Shown one piece after another: positions 22,438-31,109 of a stretch of 31,349 nucleotides of DNA. The notes under the pieces were generated by a model, which saw only the letters and a list, made by a program, of their open reading frames with translations, was not told the origin of the DNA and did not search any database. How positions within the stretch are numbered: position 1 is the stretch's first letter; each line of letters opens with the position of its first letter. The stretch comes from a virus: positions 1-31,349 of the IMG/VR virus record IMGVR_UViG_3300037191_001127; one strand, 5' to 3'. The translations under genes and the position numbers were made by a program.

Positions 22438-22445
22438 TATAAATA
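22438..22445 (+). promoter_or_regulatory. T4-type late promoter before uvsW
   Basis: TATAAATA, 31 nt before the uvsW start. T4 uvsW is also expressed from a late promoter, so position and gene agree. Confidence 0.7.
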
Positions 22446-22475
22446 TATTCAATAACAAATAATATTGGGTATATC

Positions 22476-23969
22476 ATGGCTGACATAATTAATGTCGAAT
22501 ATATAAATGAAGTTAATATGAAAGTGACTGCTGATCCATCTGTACGGCAAGAACTTTCTGACTATTTCTCCTTCAAACCAGAAGGCTATCAATTCTCACC
22601 AAAATACAAATCCCGGATGTGGGATGGTGTTATACGAATGTACTCTCCATTTAAGCCATTACTTCTAGTTGGACTGTTAAACCATCTCAAAAAGTTCTGT
22701 GAGGTTCGAGAATACGAACTTAATTTGCCGTCTGAATTACAAGATAAAGATAGATGCGCGGATGATTATGGATATGATATTGCTAAACTAGTCAAGTCTA
22801 AATTTCAACCAAGAGATTATCAAAACAAATATATTGTTAATGCAATAAGAGATAGACGTTCGCTTAACGTATCTCCAACTTCATCTGGTAAATCATTAAT
22901 TATATATCTATTGCAACAACATTACTACCAAACTGAGCAATTACGAACACTCATTATTGTGCCGACTGTCTCGTTAGTATTCCAGATGGCGGGTGATTTT
23001 GTTGATTATGGTTGTAAGTCTGAATTGATTTATACAATTAAAGGTGGTGTCGAGAAAAATACTCGAGCTCCAATCGTTATCAGTACTTGGCAATCATTAC
23101 AAAAAATGCCAAAAGAGTGGTTTAGTCAGTTTGGTGTTGTACTTGGCGATGAAGCCCATTTATTCCAAGCAAAAGCTTTGACTACGATTATGGAAAAAAT
23201 GACTGATTGTCGTTATAGACATGGATTCACTGGTACGCTTAAATCTTCTGAGTCTAAAACTAATAGGCTTGTATTAGAAGGTTCATTTGGATCTACTCGT
23301 AAATATGTGACTACTAAGAATCTAATTGACGATGGCACGGTTGCTGACTTTAAAATCAAAGGTATTGTACTTGAATATTCAAAGGAAGAAAAGAAAAAGT
23401 TTAGAACAGCTCTTAAAACTATTAAAGAGCCAACTCGTAAATATCCGGCAGAACGCGAATTCATAAATAATCATACTAAACGTAATATCTTTATTCGTAA
23501 CTTATTATGGTCATTGGAAGGTCAGAACAATTTAATATTATTTGATTTAGTCGAGAAGCATGGCAAAGTATTAGAGCCAATTTTACAGAAAGAAGGCCGT
23601 GTATTACATTTTATTCATGGTAGTGTGAGTGGTGAAGAACGTGAACGTATCAGGCACTTAGTTGAAAATGATCCTGAAAAGAAACATAATATTCTTGCTT
23701 CATACGGCACATTCTCAACTGGCGTGAACTTGCGCAGACTTGATAATGTTATATTTGCGTCCGGTTCTAAATCTGAGATTAAAGTATTACAATCTGTTGG
23801 TCGATCACTCAGGAAAGGCAACGGGTCGGACAAAGCAACTCTATACGATATTGCTGATAATCTTGGAACAGAAAGTTCAGAGAATTATACTTTAAGACAT
23901 TTTAGGAAGAGAGTTGAAATGTATAGTCAAGAAGAATTTGAATTAAAGATATACAATATAGATATTTAA
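22476..23969 (+). CDS. uvsW: UvsW-like recombination helicase
   Basis: A 497-aa superfamily 2 DNA/RNA helicase close to T4 UvsW (503 aa). An N-terminal DNA-binding domain (1-110, including SRMWDGVIRMYSP) precedes motor motifs: the Q-like FQPRDYQ (110-116), Walker A SPTSSGKS (133-140), DEAH (225-228), motif III-like GFTGTL, and the C-terminal helicase motif VI QSVGRSLRKG. UvsW unwinds R-loops and D-loops and in T4 drives the change from origin-dependent to recombination-dependent replication. The late promoter directly upstream matches that role. A divergent promoter downstream (24005-24033) would produce RNA antisense to its 3' end. Confidence 0.93.
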   Translation: MADIINVEYINEVNMKVTADPSVRQELSDYFSFKPEGYQFSPKYKSRMWDGVIRMYSPFKPLLLVGLLNHLKKFCEVREYELNLPSELQDKDRCADDYGYDIAKLVKSKFQPRDYQNKYIVNAIRDRRSLNVSPTSSGKSLIIYLLQQHYYQTEQLRTLIIVPTVSLVFQMAGDFVDYGCKSELIYTIKGGVEKNTRAPIVISTWQSLQKMPKEWFSQFGVVLGDEAHLFQAKALTTIMEKMTDCRYRHGFTGTLKSSESKTNRLVLEGSFGSTRKYVTTKNLIDDGTVADFKIKGIVLEYSKEEKKKFRTALKTIKEPTRKYPAEREFINNHTKRNIFIRNLLWSLEGQNNLILFDLVEKHGKVLEPILQKEGRVLHFIHGSVSGEERERIRHLVENDPEKKHNILASYGTFSTGVNLRRLDNVIFASGSKSEIKVLQSVGRSLRKGNGSDKATLYDIADNLGTESSENYTLRHFRKRVEMYSQEEFELKIYNIDI

Positions 23970-24004
23970 AGCCTTTTAGTATTATTACTAACGATGATAC
24001 ATCT

Positions 24005-24033
24005 ATTATACCACAGTTATTATTAAATGTCAA
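24005..24033 (-). promoter_or_regulatory. Minus-strand sigma70-type promoter pointing into uvsW
   Basis: Minus strand: TTGACA (24033-24028), 17-bp spacer, TATAAT (24010-24005). There is no minus-strand gene downstream until 18969, so a transcript would be antisense to uvsW. Confidence 0.7.
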
Positions 24034-24092
24034 CAACTATTTCAGATAAATTAAAATATAATAAACGTTGACATTTAATAATAACTGTGGTA
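24009..24092. repeat. Perfect 26-bp inverted repeat forming two outward-facing promoters
   Basis: Arms 24009-24034 and 24067-24092 are exact reverse complements over 26 bp, separated by 32 bp. Each arm holds a -35 box and spacer, so they read as divergent promoters. As RNA this would also form a long hairpin. Confidence 0.9.
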
Positions 24093-24096
24093 CAAT
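24068..24096 (+). promoter_or_regulatory. sigma70-type promoter for gene 55
   Basis: TTGACA (24068-24073), 17-bp spacer, extended -10 TGGTACAAT with TACAAT at 24091-24096, upstream of the start at 24135. Confidence 0.8.
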
Positions 24097-24134
24097 GTAT
24101 GCTATTAAAATTATTAACTGTAGGTTTAAATATA

Positions 24135-24632
24135 ATGGCTAAAAAGAAAAATTATGTAAATAACAAAGATCTATTCGCAGCTCTTGTTGAATATAACAAT
24201 AAAGTGAAAGAAGCAGAAGAGTGTAGTGATCCTAAACCAAGGGTTCCAGATTATATTGGCAAATGCATATTGCTGATAGCTACCCGACTTGCAACAAAAC
24301 CGAATTTCTCTGGTTACACATATAAAGAAGATATGGTATCTGACGGTGTTGAGAACTGTTTACAATATATGTGTAACTTTAATTCAGAGAAATCGGAAAA
24401 TCCTTTCGCGTACTTTACGCAAATTATCTGGTTTGCGTTCCTACGCCGTATCCAAAAAGAGAAAAAGCAAATGTATATCCGCTTTAAATCATCTCAGCAT
24501 ATGATGTCTGAATTAGCTATGATTGATGCTGGCGATGCTAAGGTCACACTTAACGAACCACCAGAATATATCAGCGAATTTGTTAATGATTTTGAACAGA
24601 AGTTATATTCAAAAAAAGTTCAAGTAGTTTAA
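24135..24632 (+). CDS. 55: Late-transcription sigma factor, gp55-like
   Basis: A 165-aa protein close to T4 gp55 (185 aa), the sigma factor that directs host RNA polymerase to TATAAATA late promoters. NYVNNKDLFAALVEY (6-20) matches the gp55 start, and FSGYTYKEDMVSDGVENC plus FAYFTQIIWFAFLRRIQKEKKQ matches its core. I take the ATG at 24135: the reading frame extends further upstream but there it overlaps the -10 box. Unlike T4 gp55, which ends with the clamp-binding tail SLDFLYE, this protein ends EFVNDFEQKLYSKKVQVV with no such tail. Four late-promoter sites in the window are its predicted targets. Confidence 0.9.
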   Translation: MAKKKNYVNNKDLFAALVEYNNKVKEAEECSDPKPRVPDYIGKCILLIATRLATKPNFSGYTYKEDMVSDGVENCLQYMCNFNSEKSENPFAYFTQIIWFAFLRRIQKEKKQMYIRFKSSQHMMSELAMIDAGDAKVTLNEPPEYISEFVNDFEQKLYSKKVQVV

Positions 24633-24653
24633 TAAACAAATTATTATATAACG

Positions 24654-24682
24654 TTGACATTTGTCACTGACTGTTATATAAT
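24654..24682 (+). promoter_or_regulatory. sigma70-type promoter for gp47-gp46 operon
   Basis: TTGACA (24654-24659), 17-bp spacer, TATAAT (24677-24682), 34 nt before the start at 24716. Confidence 0.85.
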
Positions 24683-24715
24683 AGCATATGAAATTCAAGA
24701 TAAATGAGGTAAACA

Positions 24716-25780
24716 ATGAAAATAGCTATTGTTACTGATATACATATCGGTGCAAGAGGGGACAGTAAAGTATTCCTTGATCACCAAGAACAATTCTTTA
24801 TGGAGCAGTTCTTTCCGTATATAGACGCAAATGATATTAAAGTCGTATTTGATCTTGGTGACACATTTGATAGAAGAAAGTATATCAATTATTTAAGTTT
24901 AAAGCGCTCTAAGGATTTCTTCTTTGGTCAATTAGCTAAACGTGGAATAGAATTTCACACGCTTGTTGGTAATCATACTACATTCTATACTAACACAAAC
25001 GAAGTCAATTCGATGGATCTTCTATTGCGAGAATATCCTAATTTTAATATGTATGAATCTGCAGCAACTGAATTAGTTTTAGGTTCAACTAAATTCTTAA
25101 TGTTACCGTGGATTACAAAAACAAATTTCGAACAGGTTATGACTAGCATAGAAAATACAGATGCTAATATAGTTATGGGTCATCTAGAATTGAAAGGCTT
25201 TGAAATGATGAAAGGTTCGTTATGTGTTCATGGTTTAGATATGAAAGTATTTAAGAATTTTGAGAACGTATTTTCTGGTCATTTCCATCATCCATCGCGA
25301 TATAGAAATATTGAGTACTTAGGTGCACCTTATGAGATGAATTGGTCTGATTATGAATGTAGTCGTGGATTTCATGTATTTGATACAGAAAGTCGCTCTA
25401 TGGTTAAAGTAGAAAATCCAAATCGCATATTCCATAAAATAGATTATGACGATAGAGACATGAATATTGATGATGTTGCTAGCCTAGATTTAGCACCGTT
25501 AAAAAATTGTTTTATTAAAGTAATTGTTAAGCATAGAACAAACGCATACTTGTATGATATGTTTATGAACAGATTAACTGAAGCTGGAGCTGCTGACGTA
25601 AAATCTATTGATGATTCTTTAAACTTTGAATCTACCGGTGTTAATGAAATTCTTGATGAATCTAAAGATACTAAAGAAATATTACACAACTATATAGATT
25701 CTATTAAAACTTCAGTTGATACAGGTACCGTTAAGTCTATTATGGACGAGCTATATTTAGAGGCAATAAATTTACCATGA
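24716..25780 (+). CDS. 47: Recombination endonuclease subunit gp47 (Mre11/SbcD-like)
   Basis: A 354-aa metallophosphoesterase nuclease (T4 gp47: 339 aa). The metal-binding motifs are TDIHIG (7-12, Asp8 and His10), DLGDTFDRR (46-54, Asp49), GNH (85-87), GHLE and SGHFHHP. It forms the gp46/47 complex that resects double-strand ends to feed recombination-dependent replication, so its partner is the next gene. The stop overlaps the gp46 start by 4 nt (ATGA). Confidence 0.93.
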   Translation: MKIAIVTDIHIGARGDSKVFLDHQEQFFMEQFFPYIDANDIKVVFDLGDTFDRRKYINYLSLKRSKDFFFGQLAKRGIEFHTLVGNHTTFYTNTNEVNSMDLLLREYPNFNMYESAATELVLGSTKFLMLPWITKTNFEQVMTSIENTDANIVMGHLELKGFEMMKGSLCVHGLDMKVFKNFENVFSGHFHHPSRYRNIEYLGAPYEMNWSDYECSRGFHVFDTESRSMVKVENPNRIFHKIDYDDRDMNIDDVASLDLAPLKNCFIKVIVKHRTNAYLYDMFMNRLTEAGAADVKSIDDSLNFESTGVNEILDESKDTKEILHNYIDSIKTSVDTGTVKSIMDELYLEAINLP

Positions 25781-27489
25781 GGATACATTTTAAGAAAGTT
25801 AGATATAAAAATTTATTATCAACAGGAAACGTCTTTACTCATATTGATTTAGATCGTCGTAACTCGACACTAATTAGTGGAGCCAATGGTAGTGGTAAAA
25901 GTACTATATTAGACGCGATTGTATTTGGTCTATATGGAAAGGCTTTTAGAAAAGTCAACAAAGCTCAATTAATAAATTCAATCAACGACAAAGATATGTT
26001 AGTTGAAGTTGAGTTTAATGCAACCGGTGCAGAGTATTTAATTAGACGTGGGATGAAACCTGGAATATTTGAAATTTTTAAGAACGGTAAACTGATCGAC
26101 CAAGATGCAGCTTCGCGCGATTATCAATCGTATCTAGAGCAAAACATTCTGGGTATTAATTACAAATCATTTAATCAAATAGTTGTATTAGGTAGTGCAA
26201 CATATGTTCCCTTCATGGAATTGTCTCCGTCACAGCGACGTGATATCATTGAAGATTTGTTAGATATACAAGTTTTTAGTACTATGAATGTGTTAGCTAA
26301 AGATCGCATCAGTCAGAACAAATTAGATATTAGCGAAAATGCATATCAACTTGATTTAACTGAAAATAAAATAACATCAGCGAAAGAACACAACAAATCA
26401 ATTCAAAAAATACGCAAAACTGAAGTCGAAAAAATACGATCTAAAATGCGTAGTCATTTGGATCATATAAAAGATTGTGATGTAAAAATAGATGGTTTTG
26501 AACAAGTGTTTAACGGATACGCTTCTCAAATAGAAGATAAGAAGAACGCCAAATCTAAATTTGATAAAGCCAGAAATATACGACGCGACCTTGAAAAAGT
26601 TAGCCTTAATTTTACAAGAGATCTTAGTTTTTATCATGAAAACGATAACTGTCCTGTATGCAAGCAGGGAATTGATCACGATTTTAAAGTTGATGTTATT
26701 CAAGAAAAGAATAAGAAGAGAGACGAAATACAGCAAGCGCTAATTGATATTGATGTTAAGATTAGACAATTTGAAGATCGATTAGAAGAAATTCTTGCGA
26801 TTGAAAATTTAATTAAAAGCAACAACGTCGAAATAATGGAGTGTCGCTCAGAAATAAAAATAGGGAAGAATGCTCTCGCTAGTTATAAGAAAGATTTAGA
26901 TTCAGCTGAAAAAGAGATGAAAGAAGTTGATAGTAACAGTATTATTGAACTTAAAGATCATTTATCTAGTATACAGTGCGAACATAACTCACTACTTGAA
27001 GCTAAAAATACACTTGGCGTTGTGAGTACTATATTAAAAGATGGCGGCATTAAGGCTCGCATTATTAGTCAGTATATTCCTGTCATGAATAAATTGATTA
27101 ATAAGTATCTTGCTGAGTTTGATTTATTCGTAGACTTCCAATTAGACGAGAACTTTAACGAAATAATAAAATCAAGATTCCGTGATAAATTCTCTTATGC
27201 TTCTTTTTCTGAAGGTGAGAAACTTCGCATCACTTTAGCTATAATGTTATCTTGGAGATCAGTTGCAAAATTAAGAAATTCTGTATCTACTAATTTGTTG
27301 ATTCTTGATGAAACACTAGACGGTGCTTTAGATGGTGTTGGTATTGAAAATCTAATAGAGACATTACATAGTGTGAACAGCGATGATAACATATTTGTGA
27401 TATCGCATCGAGGTGATCAGTTTGCTGAAAAATTTGCTGCTCATATTAAATTCCAAAAAATTAAAAATTTTAGTGATGTTGTATTATAA
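25777..27489 (+). CDS. 46: Recombination endonuclease subunit gp46 (Rad50/SbcC-like)
   Basis: A 570-aa SMC-type ATPase (T4 gp46: 560 aa). The Walker A is GANGSGKST (35-43), the zinc hook is CPVC (292-295) between two coiled-coil arms (about 180-290 and 300-400), and the signature and Walker B region YASFSEGEKLRIT and LLILDETLDGALD lies near the C-terminus. It forms the gp46/47 DNA-end-processing complex. The gene is coupled to gp47 by an ATGA overlap, and the gp43 promoter follows immediately. Confidence 0.93.
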   Translation: MRIHFKKVRYKNLLSTGNVFTHIDLDRRNSTLISGANGSGKSTILDAIVFGLYGKAFRKVNKAQLINSINDKDMLVEVEFNATGAEYLIRRGMKPGIFEIFKNGKLIDQDAASRDYQSYLEQNILGINYKSFNQIVVLGSATYVPFMELSPSQRRDIIEDLLDIQVFSTMNVLAKDRISQNKLDISENAYQLDLTENKITSAKEHNKSIQKIRKTEVEKIRSKMRSHLDHIKDCDVKIDGFEQVFNGYASQIEDKKNAKSKFDKARNIRRDLEKVSLNFTRDLSFYHENDNCPVCKQGIDHDFKVDVIQEKNKKRDEIQQALIDIDVKIRQFEDRLEEILAIENLIKSNNVEIMECRSEIKIGKNALASYKKDLDSAEKEMKEVDSNSIIELKDHLSSIQCEHNSLLEAKNTLGVVSTILKDGGIKARIISQYIPVMNKLINKYLAEFDLFVDFQLDENFNEIIKSRFRDKFSYASFSEGEKLRITLAIMLSWRSVAKLRNSVSTNLLILDETLDGALDGVGIENLIETLHSVNSDDNIFVISHRGDQFAEKFAAHIKFQKIKNFSDVVL

Positions 27490-27494
27490 AATAG

Positions 27495-27523
27495 TTGACA
27501 TTTGTAGTTAGATTGTATATAAT
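27495..27523 (+). promoter_or_regulatory. sigma70-type promoter for DNA polymerase gene
   Basis: TTGACA (27495-27500), 17-bp spacer, TATAAT (27518-27523), 30 nt before the gp43 start, AAAGGC site. Confidence 0.85.
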
Positions 27524-27552
27524 AGCAAACAATATAATGAAAAAGGCATATA

Positions 27553-30093
27553 ATGAGTAATAATTTTTATACATCAGTTGAAAGATATGGCAATAATATG
27601 CTGTGGCGCGGATACAAAGATGGCGAACGTTTTTCAGAGCGTGTTCCATTTGGTCCAACACTTTATTTACACACTAAGAAATCAGAAGGAGATTACAAAT
27701 CACTATATAGCGATAAGCGATTGAATCCACAAAAGTTTGATTCAATGGGAGACGCTAAAGAATTTATTGCACTTTATAAGGAAGTGAGTAACTTCAAAAT
27801 ATACGGTAACACTAACTATGTATCTCAGTTTATTCAAGAAGAATATCCTGACGATATTACTTTTGATATTTCACTAGTTAACATATGCTCATTCGATATT
27901 GAAGTTGATATATCAGATGGCTATCCAAATATTGAAGAAGCTGATAAAGAAATAACTTCTATATCATACAAGTCTTCTAAGTCTAACAAATATTTTCTGT
28001 TAGGTCGTAAAGACTTCGATAAAACTAAGACTATAACCGGTATTGATCCAGCTGATATTGTCTTTGTTAAATTCGAAAGTGAAGTAGCAATGTTATCTCG
28101 TTTTATCGACTTATGGAAAGCTGATTATCCTGATGTAGTTACCGGTTGGAATGTTGAATACTTCGATATTATGTATATTGTAACTCGAGTGATGCGACTG
28201 TTTGGTGAAGAAAAAGCCCGTGACTTCTCTCCTTGGAGATCAATAAAAAAGACATCTCGCGAATTCTTTGGTAAAGAACAATCAACTTATTCAATATCTG
28301 GTATATCAATAATTGATTACATGGATGCGTTTAAAAAGTTTGGTTATAAGTATGGTCCTCAGGAATCATTTAAACTTGATCATATTGCTCACGTCATACT
28401 TGGTGAAAAGAAATTAGATTATTCTGCTTATGGTACTCTTACTGATTTGTATGAACAAAATCCACAGTTATATTTAGATTATAACTTACAAGATACTCGA
28501 CTTATTCAAAGATTCGAAGAAGAAACTGGTTTACTATCATTAGTTATGACTGTTGCTTATTCAGGTGGTGTAAACTATAATGATGCATTTGGTACTGTTG
28601 GTATATGGGAAAGTACAATTTACCGCAAACTTATTAAAGATAAGATTGTACCTCCAGTTAAAGGTAGCCCTGGAATTCGCTCTAATCTTGTTGGTGGTTT
28701 TGTTAAAGATCCCAAAGTTGGGATGCATCCGTGGATTGTATCATTCGATTTAAACAGTCTGTATCCGCATTTGATGATGCAATTTAACATGTCACCAGAA
28801 ACATATCTTCCACACGAACACGAATATGTTACTCAAGAAATGGTTTTAAACCGTGAATATAAGAATAATAATAAAGATATGTCAGTTGGTGCTAATGGCT
28901 CGTGTTTTGATAATAATAAACTCGGTGTTATCCCTGAAATAATCGCAACTTATTATGGTAATCGTAAAGTTATTAAGACAGAAATGCTTGAAGTTGAAAA
29001 GTTAGTTGAAATAGAAAAAGATCCCGTTAAACTAAAAGAACTTAAGAAACAAGCCAGTCAATTACATAACCAGCAAATGGCTATAAAGATCGCCATGAAC
29101 AGCCTTTACGGTGCTGTCGCAAATATCTACTTCTTGTATTATATTAATGATATGGCTGAAGCAATTACTACGTCAGGCCAGTTGGCAATTCGTTGTGCTG
29201 AAAAATCAGTTAATGAATACTTGAATAAAATACTCAAGTCAACATCCAAAGATTATATTGTTTATATTGATACGGATTCTATATATGTAGACTTTGGTCC
29301 ATTAATAGAAGCTGCTTTTGGTACAACTGATATTTCTCGTGATGAAGGAGAACAGTTCCTTGATAAGATTTGTGGTACTAAAATTGAAAAAGTAATCGAA
29401 GATGGTTATGTTAATTTAGCAAAAGACTTAGGCGCCTATCGTAATGCTATGGTAATGAAGCGCGAAAAGATTACAGATAAATCAGTGTTTATAGCTAAGA
29501 AGCGTTATATCATGAATACGTTAAACAGTGAAGGTGTTCATTATGATAAACCTAAAATCTCTGTGACTGGTTTAGAATCTGTTCGATCTTCGACACCTCA
29601 AGTCTGTCGCGATAAAATGAAAAAGTCTTTCGAAGTAATTATGAATGGTAGTGAAGAAGATGTTCAAGAGTTTATTAGCGACTTCAAATCTGAGTTTTAT
29701 TCGTTACCTGCTCACTCTGTAGCTAAGACGTCAGGTACTGATAATATTGGTAAATATTCTGATAAAAAATCAATATACAAAAAGGGTTGTCCATTCCATG
29801 TTCGTGGTGCTTTGCTATATAATAAGATGATAGATGATTCTGGTTTAGCTAAACAGTATCAACATATAATTGGTGGAGATAAAGTTAAAGTTCTGTATTT
29901 GAAAGTTCCAAATCCATTACGCGAAAATATTGTATCGTTCCCGGGCGTGTTACCACAAGAATTGGGTTTAGACAAGTACATAGATTACGATCTGCAATTC
30001 GAGAAAGTATTTCTTGCACCAGTTCGAGCAATTGTTGAAGCAATAGGTTGGTCTGCTGAAAAACGCGACACGCTTGATGAATTCTTTTGCTAA
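27553..30093 (+). CDS. 43: Replicative DNA polymerase, gp43-like (family B)
   Basis: An 846-aa family B polymerase with 3'-5' exonuclease (T4 gp43: 898 aa). Exonuclease motifs: FDIEVD (114-119, Asp115, Glu117), GWNVEYFD and YNLQDTRLI. Polymerase motifs: A DLNSLYPHL (about 398), B KIAMNSLYG (about 512) and C YIDTDSIYVD (about 570). The C-terminus is DTLDEFFC, the expected position for the peptide that binds the sliding clamp, as in T4/RB69 gp43 (SLFDMFDF). The same tail type appears on three genes of the modification operon. It has its own promoter and leader. Confidence 0.95.
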   Translation: MSNNFYTSVERYGNNMLWRGYKDGERFSERVPFGPTLYLHTKKSEGDYKSLYSDKRLNPQKFDSMGDAKEFIALYKEVSNFKIYGNTNYVSQFIQEEYPDDITFDISLVNICSFDIEVDISDGYPNIEEADKEITSISYKSSKSNKYFLLGRKDFDKTKTITGIDPADIVFVKFESEVAMLSRFIDLWKADYPDVVTGWNVEYFDIMYIVTRVMRLFGEEKARDFSPWRSIKKTSREFFGKEQSTYSISGISIIDYMDAFKKFGYKYGPQESFKLDHIAHVILGEKKLDYSAYGTLTDLYEQNPQLYLDYNLQDTRLIQRFEEETGLLSLVMTVAYSGGVNYNDAFGTVGIWESTIYRKLIKDKIVPPVKGSPGIRSNLVGGFVKDPKVGMHPWIVSFDLNSLYPHLMMQFNMSPETYLPHEHEYVTQEMVLNREYKNNNKDMSVGANGSCFDNNKLGVIPEIIATYYGNRKVIKTEMLEVEKLVEIEKDPVKLKELKKQASQLHNQQMAIKIAMNSLYGAVANIYFLYYINDMAEAITTSGQLAIRCAEKSVNEYLNKILKSTSKDYIVYIDTDSIYVDFGPLIEAAFGTTDISRDEGEQFLDKICGTKIEKVIEDGYVNLAKDLGAYRNAMVMKREKITDKSVFIAKKRYIMNTLNSEGVHYDKPKISVTGLESVRSSTPQVCRDKMKKSFEVIMNGSEEDVQEFISDFKSEFYSLPAHSVAKTSGTDNIGKYSDKKSIYKKGCPFHVRGALLYNKMIDDSGLAKQYQHIIGGDKVKVLYLKVPNPLRENIVSFPGVLPQELGLDKYIDYDLQFEKVFLAPVRAIVEAIGWSAEKRDTLDEFFC

Positions 30094-30101
30094 AATAAAA
30101 T

Positions 30102-30129
30102 TTGAATTATCACAAGGACGTGATACAAT
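30102..30129 (+). promoter_or_regulatory. sigma70-type promoter, weaker -35
   Basis: TTGAAT (30102-30107), 16-bp spacer, extended -10 TGATACAAT with TACAAT at 30124-30129, for the genes from 30160. Confidence 0.6.
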
Positions 30130-30159
30130 ACTCTCTTAAATTAATACAGGAAATAAATT

Positions 30160-30384
30160 ATGGTTGAATTAAACGAAGAAGATTTTTACCTAGGTCATTT
30201 TGAGTTAATCGGCAACACTGCTGATACTAATTGGGAAGACGTTCCAGTAAAAATAACTGAAGTTGAACAAGATATTATAATCAGTGTGCTTATTGAGTTT
30301 GATAAAAAGAAAACAGCTTACTTGCGCAATATTTACAAAATTTTTAGTATAAATCAACTTTCCTCGATAGAATCAAATGATTGA
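30160..30384 (+). CDS. Small hypothetical protein
   Basis: A 74-aa acidic protein not recognised (MVELNEEDFYLGHFELIGNT...). It overlaps the following nuclease-like gene by 8 nt, so the two are translationally coupled. Function unknown. Confidence 0.65.
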   Translation: MVELNEEDFYLGHFELIGNTADTNWEDVPVKITEVEQDIIISVLIEFDKKKTAYLRNIYKIFSINQLSSIESND

Positions 30385-30850
30385 TAGGTCAATTTTTATA
30401 ACTGAAGAAGAAGCTCAAGGCGAGTATGGCGAAAGATTAGTAAACAGTTTTTTTGAAAAGAACAAGTTTATTGTTGAGAGTAATCCGGATAAATATGGTA
30501 CCTGGGATACCAGAATTACAGAAAATATTGAAGATGCCTTGCCGCAAACAATTCAAATAAAAACATGCACTCGGTTTGTAACGAAGAGAAGTTTTAGATT
30601 CCATATTGGATATACAGGTAAAGCATTCGAAACTATTAAGTCGTGTGATCATCTTATATGCGTAATACGAAATCCTCCTACAATGTTTGATCATGAATAT
30701 GGTGGTTCGATAGTAAAAATACTAGACCATAAGAAATATAAAATGTCTCGCGACAAGAATCTGTGGATTCCATCTAATAAAGATACAACAAAGATACTAC
30801 ATTGGATTTCACCAGAAGAGCTAACTGAGTTAGATTCTTTTAAAACTTAA
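30377..30850 (+). CDS. PD-(D/E)XK nuclease-like protein
   Basis: A 157-aa protein with the core pattern of PD-(D/E)XK nucleases: an acidic residue in the first helix (GEYGER, Glu17/Glu19), Asp44 in GTWDTRI (41-47), then Gln60-Ile-Lys62 in TIQIKT, which corresponds to the (D/E)xK motif with Gln in place of the acidic residue. Such Q-x-K variants occur among active nucleases. A C-terminal segment HWISPEELTELD follows. The role could be a DNA-repair, packaging or exclusion endonuclease; this cannot be decided here. Confidence 0.55.
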   Translation: MIDRSIFITEEEAQGEYGERLVNSFFEKNKFIVESNPDKYGTWDTRITENIEDALPQTIQIKTCTRFVTKRSFRFHIGYTGKAFETIKSCDHLICVIRNPPTMFDHEYGGSIVKILDHKKYKMSRDKNLWIPSNKDTTKILHWISPEELTELDSFKT

Positions 30851-30864
30851 TAAGGAACAACGAT

Positions 30865-31038
30865 ATGCGTTATGACGAAAGAGAATGCCCTGGATGTCGA
30901 CGAACTGTGTGCATGTATGAACAACCGAGGTGTCAGTCTTGCACACCACAGCTTAAGCATGTATCAGCAATGAACAAACCTGATACTCGAACAAAGAGTG
31001 AAATCTGGTCGGATTTTTACAAAAACGGTTTTCAATAA
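30865..31038 (+). CDS. Small zinc-ribbon-like protein
   Basis: A 57-aa protein starting MRYDERECPGCRRTVCMYEQ. Cys8, Cys11, Cys16, Cys23 and Cys26 give two CxxC pairs (CPGC and CQSC), consistent with a small zinc ribbon that binds nucleic acid. It has an AAGGAA site and lies 14 nt after the nuclease-like gene, so a shared operon is likely. Confidence 0.65.
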   Translation: MRYDERECPGCRRTVCMYEQPRCQSCTPQLKHVSAMNKPDTRTKSEIWSDFYKNGFQ

Positions 31039-31051
31039 ACTAAAATAAACG

Positions 31052-31080
31052 TTGACATTCTACTTTGATTTTATTATAAT
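31052..31080 (+). promoter_or_regulatory. sigma70-type promoter
   Basis: TTGACA (31052-31057), 17-bp spacer, TATAAT (31075-31080), leader ATAGTTACATAAATTAATAA, for the gene at 31110. Confidence 0.85.
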
Positions 31081-31109
31081 AGTTACATAAATTAATAAAG
31101 GCATCAAAA

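Noticed and set aside
26398-26736. 112-aa reading frame on the minus strand
   Set aside because: It lies antisense within the zinc-hook region of gp46 and has no ribosome site or family pattern.
30377-30850. TELDSF at the end of the nuclease-like protein as a clamp tail
   Set aside because: It lacks the second aromatic residue and is not at the extreme C-terminus in the right form.
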